From JABDGM01 sp963738665 (GTDB lineage: Bacteria; Planctomycetota; Planctomycetia; Pirellulales; Lacipirellulaceae): 64,000 nucleotides of DNA. This document shows positions 17,585 to 26,487 of the stretch, in pieces. The translations under genes and the position numbers were made by a program. The first letter of the stretch is position 1. Each line of letters begins with the position of its first letter. The notes beneath the pieces were generated by a model. The model saw only the letters and a list, made by a program, of their open reading frames with translations. It made no database searches and was not told the DNA's origin. The stretch lies in NCBI GenBank assembly GCA_963738665.1, contig CAVTXL010000004.1, positions 186,001 through 250,000 on the forward strand. Reading direction: 5' to 3'.

Positions 17585-18040
17585 CTATCTCCTCGACCGG
17601 CCACGCCAGGGAATGCTTGCCGCCACTTCATCGAGTTGCTTTGTTTCTTGCCTCCGCAGCTCGCGGTCGTGCGCGCGGCGGTGACGCTCATCCAAAAGCT
17701 CCAACACGCGCACCTCGCGCTCCGCTTCGACCAGCGCCAGCCGCCGCCGTTCCGTCTCGATCGCCAACAGCGAAGCTTGACTGGCCAGCTCCTGTTGCCG
17801 GGCCCTCAGTACAAGATCGTACTGCTGGGCCTCGACCAGCCGATTCACGTCGACCGGCTGCCGCGTCGATGCCGCCCGTTGCAACTCGCGCAGCTCCGCT
17901 TGTTCGATCGCAATCGCGTCACGAGTTTCCGCCAGCGCCTGTTCGGCACGAAACGCGTCCGCCAGCGCCACCCGAAGCAGATCTCTGCGGGCGGCTCGCA
18001 CCTTCTGCACGGTTGCCAGACGAAACGTGTAGTGGCTCAT
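17585..18040 (-). CDS. fliJ: Flagellar export chaperone-escort FliJ
   Basis: A 151-residue, almost wholly coiled-coil protein (FRLATVQKVRAARRDLLRVA, QAELRELQRAA, RRLALVEAEREVRVLELLDE). FliJ forms the central stalk of the FliI ATPase ring. The call relies on size, coiled coil, a typical opening (YTFRLATVQKVR) and position right after fliI. It is spaced 2 bases from the MotE-like gene. Confidence 0.9.
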   Translation of the reverse strand: MSHYTFRLATVQKVRAARRDLLRVALADAFRAEQALAETRDAIAIEQAELRELQRAASTRQPVDVNRLVEAQQYDLVLRARQQELASQASLLAIETERRRLALVEAEREVRVLELLDERHRRAHDRELRRQETKQLDEVAASIPWRGRSRR

Positions 18041-18180
18041 GGCATTCGCCGTTAATCAGTGCTTACATGTGTGGGCAAATCGGTAACCAAACAGAACAAT
18101 GACGAGGAGTCTTCCGCCGGTACGCGATGAATGACTCCACAACTACACCAATGCATCAATTCGCTTACCTACTCGCCTTC

Positions 18181-19569
18181 TCACTTATTCACGACCTCAA
18201 CTCCCTCACTCGCGTTCCGCCCGACGGTGGACTGACCGACGGTCGGAGACACGCTATTCAGTTTCAACTGGCACTGAGCGGCCAACGCCAGGAGGCGGTC
18301 GACGACAACGCCAAACGATTGCGTCTGGTCGATCGATTGGCGCAATAGTCCGTCAATCGCCTCGCGCATATCGACCGCGGCGTCGACCGCGCGATTGCTG
18401 CCACGGCGGTACGCGCCGATCGACAACAAGTCTTCGTTTTCAGCATGCGCGGCGAGTAGCTGGCGAATCACCTGGGCCGCCGCCTGATGCTTCGGCGTCG
18501 CTATGTCGTTCATCAGCCGACTGATGCTCCCCAGCACGTCGACCGCCGGGTAATGTCCCCGGCCGGCGAGCTTGCGCGAGAGCCAGATGTGACCGTCCAA
18601 CAGCCCACGCATTGTATCCGCAACGGGCTCGTTCTCATCGTCCCCTTCCACTAGTACTGTATAAAATGCCGTGATGCTCCCCGCGCGATTTTGCCCGGCC
18701 CGTTCCACCAGCCGGGGCAACAGGGCGAACATCGACGGCGGGTAGCCGCGCGTCGTCGGCGGCTCGCCCGCCGCCAAGCCGATTTCGCGCTGGGCCATTG
18801 CAAACCGCGTCACCGAATCCATCAGCAGCAACACGTTTTTGCCGGCATCGCGAAAATACTCCGCAATGGCCGTGGCCGCGGTTGCCGCTTGCACACGCAT
18901 CAGGGCCGGCTCATTGCTCGTCGCCACCACCACCACGCTGCGGGCCAGGCCCCGCGGGCCAAGATCGCGCTCCAAGAATTCATTCACTTCGCGCCCCCGT
19001 TCCCCGACCAGGCCAGTCACAATGACGTCCGCCTCCGTGTGCCGACTCATCATGCCCAACAGCACGCTCTTGCCGACGCCCGATCCGGAAAATATGCCCA
19101 CACGCTGTCCACGCCCGCATGTCAGCAAAGCGTCGATTGCCTGCACGCCGGTGGCCAGGGGCTCGCGAATTCGAGGGCGTTCCATCGGCGGCGGCGGGGC
19201 CCGATCCAGAGCCACGCGATCGGGCAAAACCGGCTGGCCGCGGCCGTCGATTGTGCGGCCCTCCGCGTCGATCACGCGGCCCAGCAATTCTTGTCCCACG
19301 CGCAACCTTCGCCGCGTGCGAACAAGCTCGGCGCGGCTCCCCCGCCGAACGCCTGCCGTCGCCGCCAGCAATTGGATTAGCGTCGCACCGTCACGGAAGC
19401 CAACGACCTCCCCCTGCGCCGGCTCGCCAGCTTGCCGCTCGATGCGGACGCTCGCCCCGACCGGGGCCGGAAAATCGGCGACCGCGACCGTCATCCCGGT
19501 CGTCTCGATAACGCTGCCGACCAAGGCGGCCGTCATCATGTCGCCGAGTTGTAAAGCTAAGTCGTCCAT
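18181..19569 (-). CDS. fliI: Flagellar export ATPase FliI
   Basis: Hexameric ATPase that powers and orders flagellar protein export, related to F1-beta. The 462-residue protein has the Walker A loop GIFSGSGVGKS (about 158-168), Walker B region NVLLLMDSVTRFAMAQREIG, and the family segment PPTTRGYPPSMFALLPRLVE. The ending region (EAIDGLLRQSIDQTQSF) is normal for FliI. It lies between fliH and fliJ in the canonical order. No anomalies are seen. Confidence 0.97.
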   Translation of the reverse strand: MDDLALQLGDMMTAALVGSVIETTGMTVAVADFPAPVGASVRIERQAGEPAQGEVVGFRDGATLIQLLAATAGVRRGSRAELVRTRRRLRVGQELLGRVIDAEGRTIDGRGQPVLPDRVALDRAPPPPMERPRIREPLATGVQAIDALLTCGRGQRVGIFSGSGVGKSVLLGMMSRHTEADVIVTGLVGERGREVNEFLERDLGPRGLARSVVVVATSNEPALMRVQAATAATAIAEYFRDAGKNVLLLMDSVTRFAMAQREIGLAAGEPPTTRGYPPSMFALLPRLVERAGQNRAGSITAFYTVLVEGDDENEPVADTMRGLLDGHIWLSRKLAGRGHYPAVDVLGSISRLMNDIATPKHQAAAQVIRQLLAAHAENEDLLSIGAYRRGSNRAVDAAVDMREAIDGLLRQSIDQTQSFGVVVDRLLALAAQCQLKLNSVSPTVGQSTVGRNASEGVEVVNK

Positions 19570-19747
19570 GACGCGCTACAACGAAAGGTTTTCGATCAGC
19601 TTTCGATCACAATGGCGCCGAGCGCACAAGGAATTCACTCCCTGGTCTCAATCGCCCAAGACCTACCGGACTGGCGTACTTGCCGCATCAACGGCCCCGT
19701 TGGCTGACTCGTGACTTCTTCGTGTCCTTGCTCCCTGTGCGGTTCAA

Positions 19748-20416
19748 CTACGCAAGATCCTCTTCAATCCTCCGCAGTTGCGACTCGATTTGCTGGTCGA
19801 TTTCACCGAATTGCGTCGTCACACGGCAACCGCCCGGCGATATCGCGGGGTCGGCAATAATATTGGAGGGTGAAACTTGGCAAATCGTTTCCGCCAAGCG
19901 CTGGATTTGATTTCCCAAGTGCTCGTAGTCACCCGGATTCACGTGCAGCGTGATTTGACTCGCGCCCGAGGCCAGGCGAAGCGCCTCGGTGACAATGCCG
20001 ACCGCGATCTTCGGATCGTGCCTGAGCTCCCGACGGATGATGCGGGCGGCCATCGCCGCCGCAACGCGAACCGCGGCGCCTTCCCAATGCCGCAGCAACT
20101 CGCCCTTGGCGTCATCCAGTTGGGCGGCCGTTCGTTCGAGGGCCGGCAACAATGTGTCCATGTGGCGAGCGACTTTTTCTTCGAGCATTCGTTCGACGAC
20201 GGCCTCGCCCGCCTTGCGCCCAGCCACTTCTGCTTGCCGGCGTACCTGCTCGGCTTGCCGATGCGCGTCTTGAATGATCTTGGCCGCCTCGGCTCGCACC
20301 ATCTCCAAATAGTCGTCCGCCCGGTCACGCATGTCGCCAAAATCGAACGCCACCGGACGAGCAGATCGCCCCGTCGGTGTTTCGCAAGCGTCATCTTTGC
20401 GAATAATGGTGGCCAA
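19748..20416 (-). CDS. fliH: Flagellar export ATPase regulator FliH
   Basis: Peripheral stalk partner and negative regulator of FliI. Of 222 residues, 35-110 form a helical, E/A/R-rich stalk (VRAEAAKIIQDAHRQAEQVR). The C-terminal domain (VRVAAAMAARIIRRELRHDP, ASQITLHVNPGDYEHL, GGCRVTTQFGEIDQQIESQL) is the FliH/V-ATPase-E fold. Position between fliG and fliI supports the call. The gap to fliI (178 bases) shows no gene. Confidence 0.92.
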   Translation of the reverse strand: MATIIRKDDACETPTGRSARPVAFDFGDMRDRADDYLEMVRAEAAKIIQDAHRQAEQVRRQAEVAGRKAGEAVVERMLEEKVARHMDTLLPALERTAAQLDDAKGELLRHWEGAAVRVAAAMAARIIRRELRHDPKIAVGIVTEALRLASGASQITLHVNPGDYEHLGNQIQRLAETICQVSPSNIIADPAISPGGCRVTTQFGEIDQQIESQLRRIEEDLA

Positions 20417-20571
20417 TTCTGTCCTGCGGTCAGATTGCTGGGCAAAGCGGAACCACCGGGGAGCTCCCCAGTTTGTCCGAATCCTCGCGAGAAATTCGGA
20501 CTCCTCTCCTCTTCGACATGGTTTCTCGACAAGCTATGAAGTCTGTCAGCAGCTTGCCGGATTCCATTGAA

Positions 20572-21777
20572 CTACCGAGTCGCTCCCGCCAGCGCGGTTT
20601 CTTGTTCATTCACCTGCATCGCGGTGTTCGCAATCGTTTGCTGTGCGGCCTCGACGTCGCTCAGCCGCGTCGGCCCCACGTTCCTCAACTGCCGGCGCAC
20701 GGCTTTGGCGATCCGTTTCGGCAGTTGAGCCGCGATCCGCTCCACAAGCTCCTCGCCGCATCCAGTAAGCGCCAGCACTAACAGGTTTGGCTCGACCCTT
20801 TGCACGATCGTGGCCAACGACTGCGCATCGAGCCGGCCCAAGTCTTCAAACTGCAGCCGCGGCTTTGCCGTTTGCATCGGTGGCGCTGGTGCAGCCGCCC
20901 TCTTCGATGGCGCTGGCGCCGCCGACGCGGGCCTCGCGGCAGCTACCTTGGTCGCCCGCAGTGCGTCAAGTTGGGTGCTCAGCCGTGGTGCTGGTGACCG
21001 CGGCGTCGCCGCAACCTGCCGCTCATATCCTGTCGCCGTCCTGGCCTTGGGAGCATCGCTTAGCCGCGCCGCGACGTGACGTTTGCGGCTCGTAACGTTG
21101 GCCATGATCGCCTCGCGAGCTGCCGGGCTCGCCGCCGCCAGAATCGCCTTTGCCACCGCTCCGTTGCGAGTGCCCCGGTGCTCCGTCGCCTGGGCGGCGA
21201 CCCACGCAGCCAATTCCTGTTCGACGATCTTCAGACTGTCCGGATCGGTTTCACCAATTGTGTTCAATCGTTCCAACGTATCGGCTTGTTGCTGCGGCGG
21301 AAGTGCCGCCAACACCGCCGCCGCTCGAGCGGGAGCTAAATACGAAAGCACCACCGCGATTGTCTGCGCGTGTTCTCGCGCCAGGTAGGGCACCAGGCTG
21401 ACGGTCGGCGCACGTTCGAGAAATCCAAATCTCATGTCGCGAGTTTGTGTCCCAGATTGCGACAGGCGCTCTGCAAGTTCATCCCACCCAACGGCTGAAG
21501 TTGCAAGTGTTTTGCCTGCGTCGCCGGCGAGTCGTGACGATAACGACAGCTCCACGCCCGTTGCCGCGCCCGCGCCTGCCACCGCAGCCGCCCGCCGCAT
21601 CTCGGCCACCACGTCGGCCTGCTCCTCAGGGTCCACGTCCTTCAGCGTCGCGACGGCCGCGCGCACCGCAGCCGCGTCGCCCGGCGGCAACGCCGCCAAC
21701 AACCGCTCCGCGGTCGCCTCGTCCAGGCTGCGAATCAACACAGCCGCCTTCCGCAAATTCGCCGGCAGATTGCTCAT
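20572..21777 (-). CDS. fliG: Flagellar rotor protein FliG, divergent
   Basis: Rotor protein that touches the stator. The N-terminal domain starts LPANLRKAAVLIRSLDEATA. The middle domain has EHAQ at 135-138 in place of the usual EHPQ. Residues about 230-305 are an Ala/Pro-rich linker absent from typical FliG. The C-terminal domain (from about 308) aligns without gaps with normal FliG and ends GPTRLSDVEAAQQTI. However the torque helix reads KAVRRQLRNVGP (358-369) where others have LLREDLEAMGP, so the acidic pair that contacts the stator is replaced by basic or neutral residues. The upstream Lys is also lost (ALTG for ALKG). A 401-residue length is above the usual 330-345. Confidence 0.92.
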   Translation of the reverse strand: MSNLPANLRKAAVLIRSLDEATAERLLAALPPGDAAAVRAAVATLKDVDPEEQADVVAEMRRAAAVAGAGAATGVELSLSSRLAGDAGKTLATSAVGWDELAERLSQSGTQTRDMRFGFLERAPTVSLVPYLAREHAQTIAVVLSYLAPARAAAVLAALPPQQQADTLERLNTIGETDPDSLKIVEQELAAWVAAQATEHRGTRNGAVAKAILAAASPAAREAIMANVTSRKRHVAARLSDAPKARTATGYERQVAATPRSPAPRLSTQLDALRATKVAAARPASAAPAPSKRAAAPAPPMQTAKPRLQFEDLGRLDAQSLATIVQRVEPNLLVLALTGCGEELVERIAAQLPKRIAKAVRRQLRNVGPTRLSDVEAAQQTIANTAMQVNEQETALAGATR

Positions 21778-21892
21778 CGCGAGAACTTCTCAATTAGGTC
21801 CCAGTCAAAGCCAACACTTCCTGATCACTTAATCCCGCTCGCCCGTTCCACTCCGCTGCCCCTCCGCTGCCCCTCCACTGCCGCTACTTTGC

Positions 21893-23554
21893 CTACGCCG
21901 CCTTGCCAATCCACGACCTCAAAATGTCCGCCGCTGCGTCAGGGTCTTCGCGAACGATTTCGACCAGGTCGTCCTTGACGCTTGTGCCTTTCTTCAGCTT
22001 CAGTTTCGGCCGGCCGTCGGACGGCTCCGCATCCGGCGCCTCGCTCGCGGGTGTCGCTTCGGTCGTGTTATGAGCCAGGACCACCGGCGGCGTTTCCTGC
22101 TTCGCTACGCTCGGCGGCCCACCTTTGACCACCGACCGCAGCACCATCAGGCTGAACATTGCCACCCCTAGCATCGCCAGCGTATTCCAATACTGACCGC
22201 TCCAGGCCAGCGCCTTGCTGGCAATCGAGGGTGGCTCAATCACCGGCGCGGGCGGCGCGTCGAGCGCTACGACAGCCACCCGCTGGCGCGTGTCGCGCAA
22301 TTGATCTGCCGTCTTAACGAGGAGTTGCTCGACCATTTTCACGACCTTCGCCGTGACTTCGCTTTCCACCACTTTCAATTCCTCTGGCTTGGGGGGATCG
22401 GTCGCGGCCCGGTTTTGGTTACGCCACACCGTCTCGAAATACTTGGTCGGTATCATCACGGTGGCCAGCACGTCTTTCGGCGTAAAGCCCTGCGTCGTCA
22501 CAACTTCCGAATCAAATCCGGGCAGCGATTCCGTGTTTGTCTTCGACGACGAGCGCTCGTCTTGGTTCTGCCGCTGTGGCGCCGCGGCGACATTTGTTGG
22601 GTTCGGCCCTTGCGATCGCGGGCCCGGTTCGCCGCCGCCGTCCGCCGCCGACTTCACCGATTTCTCGCTGGCCTCCGTCTCCCGCACAGCCACTGAGTTC
22701 TTCGCGTCCCGTTTGGCGCTGGTGGTCGATTTGCTCGCCGTGTCGTCCAGCTCCGCGTTGACTTCCACGATCACACCGGGGATCGTGTCCAAAACATTTT
22801 CAATCTTTTCCCGCATGTATTGCTCGAACGCGACCTTGCGTTGATAGAACGGGTCGTCGAACATCGCCGCGTCGATGCCTCCGCCCCCAGCGCCTGCGCT
22901 TCCACTGGCCAAGTCAGTCACGGTGACGTCGTTTGGATCCAAGCCGACGATCGCACTGGCAACGAACTTCCGCAGCATGGCCCTCTTTTGTGCATCGACC
23001 ACATGGCCCATCTTGGGCTGCACATTGACCGACGCCGTCACCTTCTTCTTTGGCGAGAGGCCGCGGGCCTCTTGCTCGTCGTACAACACGACGGCCTCCT
23101 CAACCCAGTTCATCGCCCGCACGATCTCCGAAAGCTGCCGCTGACGTGCGTCTTTGATCCGTTCCCGGGCCTGCTCCCGCGAATCCCACATCTTGCTCGT
23201 GTTGAGCGCCTTTTCCAAAATCGTGTTGAAATTCGCCGGCTGCACCCCGGCGTCGGCGATGGCCCCCAGATACGCAGCCTTTTGGCCGCCCGGCACACGC
23301 AACCGATTTCCCTCCCGCTCGAAACCCGACAAGCCGGCCTTCCCCAACGCCGTTTCGATGTTGTCTAGTTCGCCGTCCGACAGCGGCTCACCCCCAAACA
23401 GATAGGCATCCGGCCCCGCCGTTCCCTGTCGAAACAAATAGCCAAAGCTCACGACCACGACCGCCAAGAGCAGCACGGCCGTCACCCGCGCCCCGGGCGT
23501 CATCGAACGAAACAAGTCGCTCACCTGAGCGATCGCGTTATTCAAAAAGTTCAT
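21893..23554 (-). CDS. fliF: Flagellar MS-ring protein FliF
   Basis: Forms the MS ring in the inner membrane. The 553-residue protein has a first membrane helix at about 23-43 (VTAVLLLAVVVVSFGYLF), a ring-building periplasmic region (SVNVQPKMGHVVDAQKRAML, FVASAIVGLDPNDVTVTDLA), and a second membrane helix near 455-475 (YWNTLAMLGVAMFSLMVLRS). The cytoplasmic tail ends DDLVEIVREDPDAAADILRS, then WIG, the FliG-binding motif. Position between fliE and fliG is canonical. The loop around 270-345 is polar and unstructured. Confidence 0.96.
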   Translation of the reverse strand: MNFLNNAIAQVSDLFRSMTPGARVTAVLLLAVVVVSFGYLFRQGTAGPDAYLFGGEPLSDGELDNIETALGKAGLSGFEREGNRLRVPGGQKAAYLGAIADAGVQPANFNTILEKALNTSKMWDSREQARERIKDARQRQLSEIVRAMNWVEEAVVLYDEQEARGLSPKKKVTASVNVQPKMGHVVDAQKRAMLRKFVASAIVGLDPNDVTVTDLASGSAGAGGGGIDAAMFDDPFYQRKVAFEQYMREKIENVLDTIPGVIVEVNAELDDTASKSTTSAKRDAKNSVAVRETEASEKSVKSAADGGGEPGPRSQGPNPTNVAAAPQRQNQDERSSSKTNTESLPGFDSEVVTTQGFTPKDVLATVMIPTKYFETVWRNQNRAATDPPKPEELKVVESEVTAKVVKMVEQLLVKTADQLRDTRQRVAVVALDAPPAPVIEPPSIASKALAWSGQYWNTLAMLGVAMFSLMVLRSVVKGGPPSVAKQETPPVVLAHNTTEATPASEAPDAEPSDGRPKLKLKKGTSVKDDLVEIVREDPDAAADILRSWIGKAA

Positions 23555-23646
23555 CCCTGAACCCGACTAGAACTGTGTTTAGTCTGTCGCAGAAGCAAAC
23601 CCGCTAGTGCCGTAGATAGCTCTTGCTCCCTGCTCTTTGCTTCCTG

Positions 23647-23946
23647 CTATATCTTGATATCCTTAACCTCTTGGTAAACTTCCATCAGCTTGTTCCGCAT
23701 CTGCATCGTCAACCGAAAAGCCAGGTCGGCTTTCTGGACGGCCGTCAGCACTTCGGCCGGGTTGATTTCACCGCCGGTGAACATCGTTTCGACCGCCTTG
23801 TCCGCGTCGAGCTGCATCGTGTTCACCTGCTGGATCGAATCGGCCAGCATGTCCTTGAACGATGGCCCGCCCTCGGCCCCTGCCGACGGCAACGACGGCG
23901 CCTGCACGGGCATCTGCGGAATCGAAATGTTGTTGATCGCGGTCAT
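23647..23946 (-). CDS. fliE: Flagellar hook-basal body protein FliE
   Basis: A 99-residue rod-base protein joining the MS ring to the rod. The C-terminal half is typical: NPAEVLTAVQKADLAFRLTM, QMRNKLMEVYQEVKDIKI. PSFKDMLADSIQQVNTMQLD precedes it. It sits between flgC and fliF. Confidence 0.95.
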   Translation of the reverse strand: MTAINNISIPQMPVQAPSLPSAGAEGGPSFKDMLADSIQQVNTMQLDADKAVETMFTGGEINPAEVLTAVQKADLAFRLTMQMRNKLMEVYQEVKDIKI

Positions 23947-24016
23947 GGTTCTGGCGGACGTCGCAAGGATTCAAGTGCATCGGCAGTCGTGCGGCTCCGG
24001 CAATGTCTTGGCAGGA

Positions 24017-24428
24017 TTAAGCAATGATTCTCAGCGTCTGTTCCGTCATGTTCTTCGTGACTTCGATCACGCCGACATTGGCCTCGTAGGCTCGCGTGGC
24101 TTCCAAGGCGTCGACGAATTCCGTCGTCATGTCGATCGCTGGGTAACGTACAAAGCCCCGCTCGTCTGCATCCGGATGTCCCGGTTCGTACTTCATCTTC
24201 GGCGGTTCCTGCGAATACTCGACGCTGCCCACCCGCACGCCCGCGCCGCCGCCGGGCGTCGAAAGTTCAGAGTCCGTCTGAAACGTTACATAGCGCGGTT
24301 TATATGGTTCCGCTTCGCCGCGCTCGTTGCGCGTCGTCGACATGTTGGCGATATTCGACGAAATCGCGTTCAGCCGCGGCTCGCTGCGCGACCAAACCGC
24401 TCGTACTGACGTCGAGAGACGAAAACAT
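24017..24428 (-). CDS. flgC: Flagellar rod protein FlgC (frameshifted)
   Basis: Proximal rod protein. From the ATG at 24428 the reading is MFSSLDVSTSGLVAQR, the usual FlgC start. It then loses frame, and the rest (RLNAISSNIANMSTTRNERG through VDALEATRAYEANVGVIEVT) is one frame over. The observed length is one base too long, so one extra base in GAGCCGCGGCTG (about 24371-24382) explains it. Corrected length is about 136 residues, normal. An alternative start at 24439 reads straight through in the second frame but gives a wrong N-terminus. Confidence 0.93.
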
Positions 24429-24463
24429 AGCTTACTCACCTAGTATCCGACTCACCTACGCAC

Positions 24464-24910
24464 TTATGCCGCCCGTTCCGTAATCGCAGCCCTCAGAAGC
24501 CGGAACTGGGACGCCATGATATTGATCGCCAGGTTGTGCTGCTGCTGATTTTTAACCATCTCGTTGATTTGCTGCTCCATGCTGACGTCCCCCTCGTCGT
24601 GCCGCAGGATGCTCTTCATCGATTCCTCAACCTTGCGAAAGGCCTCAATGTCGCGGTCAGCCCGCTGCGCGGCAGGCGCGCCGCTGACGCTGCCATCCGG
24701 CTCATAGCTCCGCGTCACCGGCTGGTGACGCGTCTCGATTGCCTTCTGGAGCTGCCCTTGAAACAGCTCCGGCGACAAGTCGCGTGTTTTGTAGCCCGGC
24801 GTGTCGAGGTTGGCGATGTTACCGGCCAGCACGCCGTGCCGCGCCTCGGTAAAATTCACAACCTGTTCAAGTACCGGAATTGTGGATGATTGGAAGATCG
24901 ACGAAAGCAT
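24464..24910 (-). CDS. flgB: Flagellar rod protein FlgB
   Basis: Proximal rod protein of 148 residues. The start at 24910 gives MLSSIFQSSTIPVLEQVVNF, matching FlgB starts, rather than the longer frame from 24979. EARHGVLAGNIANLDTPGYK is the conserved rod motif; the tail NLAINIMASQFRLLRAAITE is also typical. The ATG is preceded by GGAG within a sequence that also reads as a sigma-54 promoter core (24911-24927). It is the first structural gene after the regulatory pair. Confidence 0.95.
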   Translation of the reverse strand: MLSSIFQSSTIPVLEQVVNFTEARHGVLAGNIANLDTPGYKTRDLSPELFQGQLQKAIETRHQPVTRSYEPDGSVSGAPAAQRADRDIEAFRKVEESMKSILRHDEGDVSMEQQINEMVKNQQQHNLAINIMASQFRLLRAAITERAA

Positions 24911-24927
24911 GGCAATCTCCGTGCCAA
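24911..24927 (-). promoter_or_regulatory. Sigma-54 (-24/-12) promoter-like sequence abutting flgB
   Basis: The minus strand reads TTGGCACGGAGATTGCC. This fits the sigma-54 consensus TTGGCACG-N4-TTGC with the required 10 bases between GG and GC. A sigma-54 activator gene lies just upstream. However the element touches the flgB ATG, so transcription would start inside flgB codons 2-5 and could not make normal FlgB. It may be chance created by the ribosome site, or it may serve downstream genes. Confidence 0.35.
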
Positions 24928-25039
24928 AAAACGTTTGTGCGCACTTCTTGCAGCGGCCGTGCGCCGCTGCCAATTTCAAAGTACTGCGTCCGGCAAATTC
25001 TGCCGATTGTCAGCGGCAGTCTGTGCCGAATCGGCGTGG

Positions 25040-26487
25040 CTAACCGACCTCCGCAAAGTCTTTTTCCCGCGGCGCGAATCCATACGTCCGCAGCTTTCCG
25101 CAGAGCGTTCGAACTCCGATTCCCAAGGCCTCCGCCGTCTTCCCGCGGTGACCCCCGAATTTCTCCAGCGTTGCGACGATCAACCGCCGTTCGACTTCTT
25201 CCAGCTTCATGCCCACAGGCATGTCGCTCCCGTCATCGCGCGGCCCGTCGCACCCCGCAAGCCACGGACGGATTTCGTCCGCCCGAATTGGCTGGCCCTG
25301 GTTCAACACGCAGGCCCGCGTGACGATGTTCTGCAACTCACGAACGTTTCCCGGCCATTCATATTCCACAAACAGCCGCCGGGCAGCGTCGTCCAACTCA
25401 AACGGCCCCCGCGCAAGACGCGTCGACGCACTCGCCAAAAAGTGTTCGGCTAGCTCCAGCACGTCGCCCGCTCGCTCGCGGAGCGGCGGCACGGCAATCG
25501 GCACCACGGCCAGCCGGTAGTACAAATCGGCCCGAAATCGCCCAGCGGCAATTTCGGTGGGCAAGTCGCGATTGGTCGTCGCCAGCACGCGGACGTCGAC
25601 CACCACTGTCTCGCTCGAGCCGACCCGTTCGAACGAGCGCCTCTTGCAATACGCGCAGTAGCTTCGCCTGCAGCCCCAAGTCGATCTCCGTCACTTCGTC
25701 GAGCAGGATCGAGCCACTCTGGGCCAACTCGAACCGACCCGTGCGGTCCGCTTCTGCCCCGGTGAACGCGCCGCGCTTGTGACCGAACAACTCGCTCTCG
25801 GTCAGTTGTGCCGAAAGAACCGGACAATTCAAGCTGACTAGCGGGCCAGCCGCCCGGCGGCTCATCGCATGGATCGTTTGGGCTACGAGCTCTTTGCCCG
25901 TTCCGCTCTCGCCGCAGATTAGCACCGTTTCGTCCGTCGTAGCGATTTGTGCGATCCGCTGCCGTAGCTCGCGCATCGCCTGGCTGCCGCCGATCATCGC
26001 GGCCGCAGCCGCAGAAAATTCGCCCGCTCCTTTTAAATTCGACTGCGCCGAGCGCTCTTAGCCCCAGGGGCGGCCCGTCCGTCGCCGCCTCGAACAACCT
26101 CCTTCGCTCGCACGCCTGAGCGACAGATCGCTCGAGCGCCGCTGCGTCAAACGGCTTCTCAATAAAATCGAACGCGCCCAGCCGCATCGCCTCCACCGCC
26201 AGCGACACCGACCCATGAGCCGTAATCATCAATACTTGGACGTGCATCCGCCGTCGTTCGAGCTCGCAGATGAATTCCATGCCGCTCATGCCCGGCATCT
26301 GCAAATCGGTCACCACCACGTCGAACGAACGCCTGCCAAGCTTCGCCAGCGCCTCAATCGCACTCGCGCAGGCGTCCACTTCGTACTCCGCCGTGCGCAG
26401 CACGTCCGCGATCGATTCTCGCGCCTGCGCGTGGTCGTCAACGACCAACACGCTATAGCGCTGCTGCTTGGATGGCTTGCGGCTCAT
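25040..26487 (-). CDS. Sigma-54 activator, NtrC/FlrC type (two frameshifts)
   Basis: Response regulator that opens sigma-54 promoters, here probably for flagellar genes. The receiver domain (YSVLVVDDHAQARESIADVL, phosphorylation site VVVTDLQMPGMSG) runs from 26487. The AAA+ domain has Walker A GESGTGKE, the sigma-54 contact loop GHKRGAFTGAEADR and LLDEVTEIDL. The Fis-type helix-turn-helix is at the end (HRGKTAEALGIGVRTL). Two single-base insertions break the frame: near 26025 (a run of A in TTTAAAAGG) and near 25637 (GAGGCGCTCG). Removing them restores one continuous protein of about 481 residues. Its ATG overlaps the kinase stop by 4 bases, so the pair is translationally coupled. Confidence 0.9.

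Noticed and set aside
18691..19380. 229-codon frame opposite fliI
   Set aside because: Antisense to fliI, whose Walker motifs and order are canonical; no ribosome site or family features.
24017..24439. FlgC start at 24439
   Set aside because: It gives an unbroken frame but the N-terminus (SKLCFRLSTSVRAVWSRSEP) does not resemble FlgC, whereas the ATG at 24428 gives the canonical SSLDVSTSGLVAQR in another frame.
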